Assembly: GCA_945875545.1 (NCBI GenBank)
Contig: CAMCKZ010000022.1
Coordinates: 1-40,079 of the forward strand
From: Polyangium aurulentum
Lineage (GTDB): Bacteria > Myxococcota_A > Polyangia > Polyangiales > Polyangiaceae
Length of the DNA stretch: 40,079 bases
Direction: 5' to 3'
This document shows positions 7,692 to 14,874 of the stretch, one piece after another. The number at the start of each line of letters is the position of its first letter. Position 1 is the stretch's first letter. The position numbers and the translations under genes were made by a program. The notes beneath the pieces are model-generated. The model made no database searches, was not told where the DNA came from, and worked only from the letters and a program-made list of their open reading frames with translations.

Positions 7692-8839
7692 TCGTGCCCC
7701 GGGCCGCCACGAAAAAGGTGTATTCTGCACCGATATGGCCGGCTCTTTTTTTCTTGGCGTGCGGTGCTCTTGCGGGTTGCCGAGGCAAAGGGTCGCCGGG
7801 CGAACGAGACTCCAGCGCCGTTCTCCCGGTGCAAGCGGTGGCGCCCGTTGTGACCACGCTGCAACCTTCTCGGCGCGGAATGAGCTGGATTCCGCCTGGT
7901 ATTCTCACCATGGGCACCCCGCCCGATAGCCCGCCTCGGCTTGCGGACGATGAGCTTCCGGGGGTCGAGGTTCCGATGACGGGCTTCTACGTCGACAAGC
8001 TTCCGTACCCGAACGAGGTCGGTGCCATTGCCACCACGAACGTGTCGCGCGATGAAGCGGAACGCTTGTGCGGCAAACTGGAAAAACGTTTGTGCACCGA
8101 GGCTGAATGGGAGCGCGCGTGCAAGGGCCCGGCGCAAGATGCTTACGTGGGCGGCGCGTTTGCGGCTGCGGCTTGTGGTCCGGGTCTTCCCGTGGAACGC
8201 GCGGCGCTCGGTCCGCGCGGGGAGCTCGCAACCTGCGTGTCGGGTTTCGGAGTCGCCGATATGCATGGCGGTGCCGCCGAGTGGACGTCGTCGTTGTGGC
8301 GGCGAAGTGGAGCGGGGGAACAGGGAGTGGTCCGCGGCGGAAGTGCAGGTAATTCACAGGCAGAAATCGTTTTTCGTTGTGCCAACGGATCCCCACGGCC
8401 CGCCGCGAGCAAGCTGCCGACCGTCGGGTTTCGCTGTTGCGCCGGTGAGCGAAACGAGGTGCCGGTGGTTCTAAAACCACCGCGCGTGATCGTTCTCGAG
8501 CGCGTGGTGACGCGCGACGGAATGCCCGTGAGCCTTCGCGGGCTTGCCAAAGATCAAGTGGGGTTTCACGCGTGGCGGTGGCGGCCTTCGTTGAACGACG
8601 AACTCCTCGTGCACGCGGGGTGCACCACCGCGAAGGGGCCATGCGAACTCGTCGTTTCCCGCGAGGCGGGAGGCCTCGAACGTGTCGCGGTGCGTGCGGA
8701 GGTAGGGCGCAGCGCTGCGGAAGTTCAGCTTTTCGACGGCCCAAAGTCGCTACGTGCAACCTACATGGATATGCAGGGCCGCGCGCGCATCGTGCGCTAC
8801 GACGCGGGGCGAATTGTCATCCACGAGCCGGCCCGTTAG
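7688..8839 (+). CDS. SUMF1/FGE-like domain lipoprotein
   Basis: A 383-residue predicted lipoprotein: a hydrophobic leader with lipobox LAGC (Cys31 from the GTG at 7688), then a sulfatase-modifying-factor-like domain. Family signatures visible are MSWIPPGILTMGTPPDSPP, RLCTEAEWERACKG, FGVADMHGGAAEW, VVRGGSAGN and TVGFRCCAGE. The domain ends near residue 258, leaving about 125 residues of unassigned beta-rich sequence. Formylglycine-generating enzymes oxidise a sulfatase Cys, but most bacterial lipoproteins with this fold are not enzymes and are used for ligand or protein binding; no sulfatase is nearby. The GTG start overlaps the stop of the NtrC-type gene; a GTG at 7694 in the same frame is equally possible. 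Function is unknown. Confidence 0.78.
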   Translation: MIVPRAATKKVYSAPIWPALFFLACGALAGCRGKGSPGERDSSAVLPVQAVAPVVTTLQPSRRGMSWIPPGILTMGTPPDSPPRLADDELPGVEVPMTGFYVDKLPYPNEVGAIATTNVSRDEAERLCGKLEKRLCTEAEWERACKGPAQDAYVGGAFAAAACGPGLPVERAALGPRGELATCVSGFGVADMHGGAAEWTSSLWRRSGAGEQGVVRGGSAGNSQAEIVFRCANGSPRPAASKLPTVGFRCCAGERNEVPVVLKPPRVIVLERVVTRDGMPVSLRGLAKDQVGFHAWRWRPSLNDELLVHAGCTTAKGPCELVVSREAGGLERVAVRAEVGRSAAEVQLFDGPKSLRATYMDMQGRARIVRYDAGRIVIHEPAR

Positions 8840-8916
8840 CGCGCTTTCCGGCTCACTTTTAGGGCGCGCCAAGGCCCTTTCCTTCGCGGGGAAAAGCGTT
8901 GTAGGAAGAGGCCTCG

Positions 8917-8998
8917 GCACGGATGGCGAAATTGGCAGACGCAGCGGATTTAGGTTCCGCCGCCGAAAGGCGTATGGGTTCGACTCCCTTTCCGTGCA
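8917..8998 (+). tRNA. tRNA-Leu (anticodon UAG)
   Basis: A full cloverleaf folds: acceptor GCACGGA pairs with TCCGTGC (8991-8997) plus discriminator A. The anticodon stem is GCGGA/TCCGC with loop TTTAGGT, anticodon TAG at 8951-8953. There is a long class II variable arm (CGCCGAAAGGCG) and a T-arm GGGTTCGACTCCC. No CCA is encoded. It reads CUA and, with wobble, other CUN codons. Confidence 0.96.
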
Positions 8999-9109
8999 CT
9001 CTACATCATCTGTTTTGCCGGTCGGTGTTTCCGGTCTCCGGGCCTCCACCGCTTCACGAACGTGACGCGGCACGGCATTTCTGATAGCCGAGGCCGCCGA
9101 GGCAACAGC

Positions 9110-10984
9110 ATGGCCAGGTTCATCGACGAGCTTAAGCGAACCCACGACAACAACGCGCTCCGGGTCGAGCACGTGGAGCAAGAAGTTGTGCTCTTTGGCT
9201 GGGTTTCCAGTTACCGCGACCACGGCGGGTGCGTCTTCATCGATCTGCGCGATCGCGAGGGCATTACCCAATTGGTTTTCGATCCCGATTTGGCCGGTCA
9301 CGGCACGGCCCCGAGGGTCGCCTACGAACGCGCGCAGGCGCTGCGCAGCGAGTGGGTGATTGGCATTCGCGGAAACGTCAAGAGTCGCGGCGGTAACGCG
9401 AATCCGAAGCTCGCCACCGGTGCCGTAGAGGTTCACGTGGTGGAAATCGGCATCTTCAACAAGAGCGACACACCGCCCTTCGAGATCGTCGACAAGCTCG
9501 ATACGGGCGAGGAAAAGCGCCTTCAATACCGTTACCTCGATCTGCGTCGCCGGCCCTTGCAGCACGCCATGCGCGCGCGGCACCGGCTGCTTCAAGAGAC
9601 TCGCCACTATTTCGACGACAAGGGCTTTCTCGAAATCGAGACGCCAACACTTGTAAAATACACGCCAGGCGGGGCGCGCAATTTCCTGGTTCCGAGCCGC
9701 ATGCACGCGGGGAAATTTTATGCGCTCGCCGAGAGCCCGCAGCTCTTTAAGCAGCTTTTCATGGTGGCGGGTTTCGAGCGTTATTTTCAGATTGCCCGAT
9801 GCTGGCGCGACGAAGACCTGCGCTTGGATCGCCAGCCCGAGTTCACGCAGATCGACGTGGAGATGTCGTTTGTCAACCAAGACGACATTTTCGAGACCAT
9901 CGAGGGCTTGGTCTTCCGTCTCTGGAAAGCCGTTCTGGGCGTCGATTTGCTCGAAAAATACCCTTCGGGCAGTTTTCCGCGCATGAACTTCGGTGAGTCG
10001 ATGGGGCTTTACGGCAACGACAAACCCGACGTCCGCTTCGAGCTTCCGCACGTAGACATCACCGGTCTCGTCGTTGATCACGCAGGTGGCGGCGTGTCTT
10101 TTTGGGCCGAGCTTGCGGCGGCTTTCGCGAGCGGTCGTTACCGCCGCGACCTGCCCACCGAGATCGTCAAAGCCCTGCGTATTCCCGCAGAAAAGGCGTC
10201 GTCGTTGTCGCGTGCCGAGCTCGACAAACTTGAAGAATATGTGAAGGGTATGGGCTCCAAGGGTCTTGCGCGCGCGAAAATAGGAGGGTCCGGCGAGTGG
10301 CTTCAGTCGCCTCTCGCGAAGATGATTTCGACGGAACTTCGCGTGGCCATCAACGAAGCGGCCGGTGCTCAAGAAGGCGACTTGCTCTTCTTCCAGTTCG
10401 GCAAAGAGGCCGTGGTCCATACGGTCATGGCGAACCTCCGCGTGCATCTCGCGAAGAAGTTTGGCTTCATTCCCGAGTCGGGTCATGGCGGGCGTTTCGA
10501 GTTCTTGTGGGTCGTGAACCCGCCGCTGTTCGAGTACGATGACGAGACAAAAACCTGGGCTGCGGCCCATCACGCATTCACCCGTCCCCACGACGACTGC
10601 GTGGAACTTCTCGAAACAGATCCGGGTAAAGTTCTTTGCTGGCGCTACGACTTGGTCCTGAACGGCTTCGAGATTGGCGGAGGTTCCATACGCCTCCACG
10701 ACCCCGAGGTGCAGACGCGCGTCTTTCGTGCCCTTGGCATCGACGACGACGACGCCAAGACGAAATTCGGGTTCCTCCTCGAGGCGCTACGCTACGGCGC
10801 ACCACCCCACGGAGGCATCGCCATCGGCCTCGACCGCCTCGCGATGTTGCTTTCCGGCGCGGATAGCCTGCGCGATGTCATCGCGTATCCGAAGACGCAG
10901 AAGGGGATTTGCCTCATGACCGAAGCCCCGAACGCGGTCTCGCCAAAGCAGCTTCAAGAGCTCCACGTTCGCACCGTCGACTGA
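9110..10984 (+). CDS. aspS: Aspartyl-tRNA synthetase (bacterial type, probably non-discriminating)
   Basis: A class II synthetase that attaches Asp to tRNA-Asp. It is 624 residues from the ATG at 9110 (MARFIDELKRTH); an earlier in-frame ATG at 9062 adds 16 atypical residues. Order: N-terminal OB anticodon-binding domain (GWVSSYRDHGGCVFIDLRDR), motif 2 region FQIARCWRDEDLRLDRQPEFTQIDVEMSF, the bacterial GAD insertion (including ELPHVDITGL and KGLARAKI), and motif 3 HGGIAIGLDRLAMLL. His38 in RDHGG is the residue associated with non-discriminating AspRS enzymes such as that of Pseudomonas aeruginosa, which also charge tRNA-Asn for GatCAB transamidation; discriminating E. coli AspRS has Leu there. 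That inference needs a check for asnS and gatCAB. It lies between tRNA-Leu and tRNA-Ala. Confidence 0.96.
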   Translation: MARFIDELKRTHDNNALRVEHVEQEVVLFGWVSSYRDHGGCVFIDLRDREGITQLVFDPDLAGHGTAPRVAYERAQALRSEWVIGIRGNVKSRGGNANPKLATGAVEVHVVEIGIFNKSDTPPFEIVDKLDTGEEKRLQYRYLDLRRRPLQHAMRARHRLLQETRHYFDDKGFLEIETPTLVKYTPGGARNFLVPSRMHAGKFYALAESPQLFKQLFMVAGFERYFQIARCWRDEDLRLDRQPEFTQIDVEMSFVNQDDIFETIEGLVFRLWKAVLGVDLLEKYPSGSFPRMNFGESMGLYGNDKPDVRFELPHVDITGLVVDHAGGGVSFWAELAAAFASGRYRRDLPTEIVKALRIPAEKASSLSRAELDKLEEYVKGMGSKGLARAKIGGSGEWLQSPLAKMISTELRVAINEAAGAQEGDLLFFQFGKEAVVHTVMANLRVHLAKKFGFIPESGHGGRFEFLWVVNPPLFEYDDETKTWAAAHHAFTRPHDDCVELLETDPGKVLCWRYDLVLNGFEIGGGSIRLHDPEVQTRVFRALGIDDDDAKTKFGFLLEALRYGAPPHGGIAIGLDRLAMLLSGADSLRDVIAYPKTQKGICLMTEAPNAVSPKQLQELHVRTVD

Positions 10985-11101
10985 CCCGCGAGGCTCGCGG
11001 CGAATGCGTTGATTCCCCGTTGGTCGATGCATTTGCCGCGCCGAAGTTGTCTTTTTGTGAAGACATCGCGAGCCACCCGCGATAGAGAGCCGCACTTAGC
11101 C

Positions 11102-11174
11102 GGGGCTGTAGCTCAGTTGGTAGAGCGCATGCATGGCATGCATGAGGTCAGGGGTTCGATCCCCCTCAGCTCCA
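11102..11174 (+). tRNA. tRNA-Ala (anticodon GGC)
   Basis: A 73-base cloverleaf: acceptor GGGGCTG pairs with CAGCTCC (11167-11173), including the G3-U70 wobble pair that defines alanine identity. Anticodon stem CATGC/GCATG, loop ATGGCAT, anticodon GGC. T-arm AGGGG/CCCCT, discriminator A at 11174. CCA is not encoded. An intrinsic terminator follows within 20 bases. Confidence 0.97.
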
Positions 11175-11189
11175 CGGTACATTCAGGGC

Positions 11190-11217
11190 GGTTGCGTGCA
11201 GAGCGCAACCGTTTTTT
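11190..11217 (+). terminator. Intrinsic terminator after tRNA-Ala
   Basis: A perfect 7-bp stem, GGTTGCG (11190-11196) with CGCAACC (11204-11210), a 7-base loop, then G and six T (11212-11217). This is the clearest rho-independent terminator in the window and ends the tRNA-Ala transcript. Confidence 0.9.
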
Positions 11218-11331
11218 CTGTGAAAACGCCGGTGCTGTGTGGGCGCGCGGGCCAAAAATTCTTGAGCTTTGGGCCGGTTGGATGCTCGCCGCTTTTGCCT
11301 AGGCGGGCACTTCTGTGCGATTGTCTCACCC

Positions 11332-12714
11332 ATGGAGGCGATGATCGTCGACAATCCGTTTAGCGGGGCTGTGGTGTGCGAGGTTACCTTCGCGCCTTGG
11401 GCTGACGTCACGCTTCTTTTGGATCAAGCAAAAACGGCCGCAAAGGCGTTTCAGTTCATCGATCTCGACACCCGTATCGCCATCTGCGAACGGGCGATGA
11501 ACGCGCTCGAGGCACGGCAAGAGGCGATGGCCGTCGACATCACGCGCCTCATGGGAAAGCCCATCACCCAGTCGCGTGCGGAGGCCAAGAAGGCGATCTC
11601 CCGCGGGCGTGTGCTCATCACCCTCGCGAAGAAGGCCCTCGCGGAAGAAGATCGCCCCGGCGACGGCATTTCGCGGAAAATTATTCGCGAGCCTCACGGC
11701 GTTGTTCTCGTCACGCCATCCTGGAATTCTCCTGTTCTCACGCTGATCGGGCCCGTGCTGACCGCGGTGCTCGCGGGCAACGCCGTCGTCATCAAGCACG
11801 CCACGCGCACGAGCCTCGTGACGAAGTATTTCGTCAATGCTTTCGACGACGGCGACGCTCCTTGGTACCTCGTGCAACGCCTCGATTGCGACTACGCGAC
11901 CCTTGAGCGCGTGATGGCCGACCCGCGCATCGACCACATCGTTTACGCGGGTTCCCACACGGGTGCCATGCGCGTAAAGGCCGCGATCGCCGGGCGCTTC
12001 GTGGGCTACGACTTGTTTCTTGGGGGCAACGATGCGGCCTACGTGGCCCACGACTGCGACTTCGATCGCACGGTCGAAGAGGTCGTGCGTGGGGCCTTGG
12101 GCAACGCGGGCCAAGACTGCGCCGCCGTCGAGCGCGTGTACGTGCACCGTGTGCTCTTCGACCGGTTCATTGAGGCGGCCGAGAGCCGCATGCACGAATA
12201 CGTCTTGGGAGATCCGGCGGCACCGGGCACGCGCATGGGGCCCCTGGCAAAATCCACGCAAATCACCGAACTCGAAAAACTGATGTTCGATGCCGCCAAT
12301 CGCGGCGGATGCATCGTTCTCGGAGGCAAGCGCCGCAACGTAGATGGCTACGGTCGGTTTTTTGAGCCCACACTCATCACCGACGTGCGGCACGACATGC
12401 AAGTGATTCAGCGCGAGACGCTCGGCCCCGTGATGCCCGTCGTCGTCGTCGATTCAGACGAACAAGCTATCCTGCGTATGAACGACGTAAGCCTTGGTCT
12501 TACCGCAAGCCTGTGGACAAAAGACGCGACCCACGCCGAGCGAATTGCCAGGCAACTTGAGGTCGGTACCGTGTACCTCAATCGGTGCAGCCAGATCGAT
12601 CCCGTCCTTCCGTGGTCGGGCCGCAAGGGCTCAGGAAACGGCGTGGCTTACGGCTACGACGGCTTTTACCGACTCACGCGGCCCAAGAGTTTGCTTTTTC
12701 AGCGCGTCATTTGA
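11332..12714 (+). CDS. Aldehyde dehydrogenase superfamily protein lacking the general-base Glu
   Basis: A 460-residue ALDH-fold protein that would oxidise an aldehyde with NAD(P). Conserved features: TPSWNSPVL with the oxyanion Asn, VIKHATR with the cofactor-binding Lys, catalytic Cys263 in GNAGQDCAAVERVYV, and RETLGPVMPV (the EIFGPV position). The motif LELGG, whose Glu activates water for thioester hydrolysis, reads LFLGGNDAAYV: Phe229 replaces the Glu. The 34-residue spacing to Cys263 matches the standard Glu268-Cys302 spacing, so the alignment is safe. CoA-acylating ALDHs also lack this Glu, so the product here may not be a free acid; loss of dehydrogenase activity is also possible. The start at 11332 (MEAMIVDNP) is the first plausible ATG. 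The substrate is unknown. Confidence 0.9.
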   Translation: MEAMIVDNPFSGAVVCEVTFAPWADVTLLLDQAKTAAKAFQFIDLDTRIAICERAMNALEARQEAMAVDITRLMGKPITQSRAEAKKAISRGRVLITLAKKALAEEDRPGDGISRKIIREPHGVVLVTPSWNSPVLTLIGPVLTAVLAGNAVVIKHATRTSLVTKYFVNAFDDGDAPWYLVQRLDCDYATLERVMADPRIDHIVYAGSHTGAMRVKAAIAGRFVGYDLFLGGNDAAYVAHDCDFDRTVEEVVRGALGNAGQDCAAVERVYVHRVLFDRFIEAAESRMHEYVLGDPAAPGTRMGPLAKSTQITELEKLMFDAANRGGCIVLGGKRRNVDGYGRFFEPTLITDVRHDMQVIQRETLGPVMPVVVVDSDEQAILRMNDVSLGLTASLWTKDATHAERIARQLEVGTVYLNRCSQIDPVLPWSGRKGSGNGVAYGYDGFYRLTRPKSLLFQRVI

Positions 12715-12753
12715 GCGGTCACGGCGCGGCTTGGTGCATGCAGAATGCACGCA

Positions 12754-14832
12754 TTACGGGCTGCCGTCGAGAACCGCAAAAATGCGCACCGTTCGAGGCG
12801 GAAGCCCGAGCATGTGCCGACCATTGTGCGAGGCAATCGTTTCGCCGGTGAGAATGTCGCGCAGAGAATGCGTGAAACCCAGCGTGGCCTCCGCGGTTAG
12901 AACGGCGCGATTTGGATTCATGAGGAATACAACTTTCGGAGCGCCGGCAGCGTTCGTGTGCACCGTGACGTGGCAATCGCCGTCCGCGTCGAGGCCGTAG
13001 CTCGGGAGCGACAGACGGCGCACCATTTCGTTGACGAGGGCGTCTGCCCGGCCTGGCGTCGCGAGGGTTTCGAGCTCGATGGACCCGAGGGGCGGAGCGG
13101 ACTTGAGCGGCCGAAATCGTCCGTCGCGAAGCGGGGCATGCGGCCCCAATGTGACGGCCACGCCGTCGGTTCCGAGGTCGCGAAGCGTGGAGAGAAAGTC
13201 AGGCTTCAGACCGCCGCCGCACGAGCAAATGCTCCACGCGGAATCGGCGCAAGCCTCGCGTGCCACCTCGCCGCTCACATAGGCAAAGGGAACACCGCGA
13301 CGCAGGAGGGCTCTCTCAAAACGCCGCAAAAATGCTTCTGCTTCGAGGGGGGGAGAAAACCCGAGGCCGAGCTCGTCTTCAAAACAGCTCTCGCGGTAAC
13401 CCCCGCCAAGGACGTGAATCATCGCGGGCGTGGCGGACCCAAAGGCGTGCATCACGCGACCAAGGCGACGCAAGACGCGGGGCACCACCAGTCGCACGGG
13501 AACGGCCCTTGTGAGGCCGCGCAAGCCCACCGCCTCTATCGCCCCCACCAACTGCGTGAGGCGCGCGGCAAAGGGCCGTGGGCGGCCGTGGGGACCGATT
13601 GGGGCACCCACCCAGCGATCGCGTTCGACCGCCATGTAAAGATTGAAGCCGCGAAGGCCGTACGCAAGCGCGGTCGAGAGAACGTAGAGAGAATCGTCTT
13701 CGTCGATGGGCGAAAAAAACGGTGGGTACCCGACGCCGACCTCGGCACCAAAAGCGGGCTGCGCGAGGGCGTTGCAACGGTTGGACAACTCGCTCGTGCG
13801 CCGTGCCATGACCGCGTGTTCCGACGGCGAAGCGCGGTGATAATAATCGAGGGCGAGGAGATCGACCGTGGACCCGACGCGCTCAGAATTCAGAGCTGTG
13901 ACGGTCTCGCCAACAGGAAAGTTATGCGTCGTCGGCACATGCTCAAACCCGACCCGCGCGAGCAGGCGCGCCATGCGATCGAAAGCCGTTGCGAGGAGGT
14001 GTTCGTGAAACTCCATCCAGTCGAGATGGGGCGCGAGTTCACCTGCGTTCGTGGCGGTTAGGGCCCGGGGCGGATCGACCCCGTCGAAGGTCAAGGTGTC
14101 ATCTTGCCAGGCAGAACGCAGCGCTTTCACCGTGCGGTAGCTGGTTCGTAGCATGTGACGAAATAGCCCAATAGCATCTGGATGATAGTCTTGGTCATAC
14201 GGGCCATCGCGAAAATAGAGCGCGCCCTCGTTGTCGACCTGCAGAAGAACAATGGGCCCCTCCGGGTAGACCTTCCGCGAGAGCTCGTCACCGACGGCTG
14301 CAAACCAGGTCTCGACCTCCGCAAGAAAATCTTCGCTTGCGTAGCTGGGCACGGGAAATGAGACCGGCAAGATCGGCAACAAGACCGGCGTGCCGCGGGC
14401 ACTTCGGGCCTGCATGTTTTCGTTCCAAAGCACGCGCTCCGGAACGCCAAAGTGCGTGAGCTCTGCATTGATATGCGGACCCGGGCGAAGAATGACGAGA
14501 AGGTCTTCTTCTTGGGCGATCGCCAGAAACTGGCTCACATTGAGGCGTGGATCCGTGGCACCGAAATCGAACGAGCCGGGCCCCGTTTCGTGAACACCCC
14601 AGGGCACGTAAACGTCGACCAAATGAAGCCCCATGGCGCGAATCGCTCGAAGTCCTGCGCGCCAGTCGGTGGGCGCGTGCCGCCAATAATGCATCGCGCC
14701 CGCGTAAAGCGGAACGTCGCGTTTACCGCCAGGCCCGGTGAGTTCCAAGCCCGCGGGAACGAGGCGCACGCAAGCGGATGCCGCGTAGGGCGGACGGGCA
14801 GAGACGCGGCGCGGTGATCGATTTACGGTCAA
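12754..14832 (-). CDS. GH35-like beta-galactosidase family glycoside hydrolase
   Basis: A 692-residue clan GH-A (TIM-barrel) glycosidase, likely cutting terminal beta-galactose or a similar sugar. The GH35 N-terminal pattern is clear: YAGAMHYWR, MGLHLVDVYVPWGVHETGPG, then DLLVILRPGPHINAEL and a tryptophan-containing VLWNENMQ. The proton donor is E202 in LLQVDNEGALYF; the best nucleophile candidate is E364 in AFGAEVGVGYPPF. Their 162-residue separation is wider than in standard GH35 and nearer GH42, so subfamily is uncertain. There is no signal peptide, suggesting a cytoplasmic enzyme. The start is TTG at 14832 (no in-frame ATG follows the upstream stop); GTG at 14769 is an alternative. It lies 42 bp after the DUF3857 pair, same strand. 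Confidence 0.83.
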   Translation of the reverse strand: MTVNRSPRRVSARPPYAASACVRLVPAGLELTGPGGKRDVPLYAGAMHYWRHAPTDWRAGLRAIRAMGLHLVDVYVPWGVHETGPGSFDFGATDPRLNVSQFLAIAQEEDLLVILRPGPHINAELTHFGVPERVLWNENMQARSARGTPVLLPILPVSFPVPSYASEDFLAEVETWFAAVGDELSRKVYPEGPIVLLQVDNEGALYFRDGPYDQDYHPDAIGLFRHMLRTSYRTVKALRSAWQDDTLTFDGVDPPRALTATNAGELAPHLDWMEFHEHLLATAFDRMARLLARVGFEHVPTTHNFPVGETVTALNSERVGSTVDLLALDYYHRASPSEHAVMARRTSELSNRCNALAQPAFGAEVGVGYPPFFSPIDEDDSLYVLSTALAYGLRGFNLYMAVERDRWVGAPIGPHGRPRPFAARLTQLVGAIEAVGLRGLTRAVPVRLVVPRVLRRLGRVMHAFGSATPAMIHVLGGGYRESCFEDELGLGFSPPLEAEAFLRRFERALLRRGVPFAYVSGEVAREACADSAWSICSCGGGLKPDFLSTLRDLGTDGVAVTLGPHAPLRDGRFRPLKSAPPLGSIELETLATPGRADALVNEMVRRLSLPSYGLDADGDCHVTVHTNAAGAPKVVFLMNPNRAVLTAEATLGFTHSLRDILTGETIASHNGRHMLGLPPRTVRIFAVLDGSP

Positions 14833-14874
14833 GAATGCAGCACTTAACGCAGGAACGAGAGACTTGCAGGCGTT

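Noticed and set aside
10986-11000. CCGCGA/TCGCGG hairpin just after aspS as a terminator
   Set aside because: The stem is 6 bp but there is no T-run downstream, so an intrinsic terminator is not supported.
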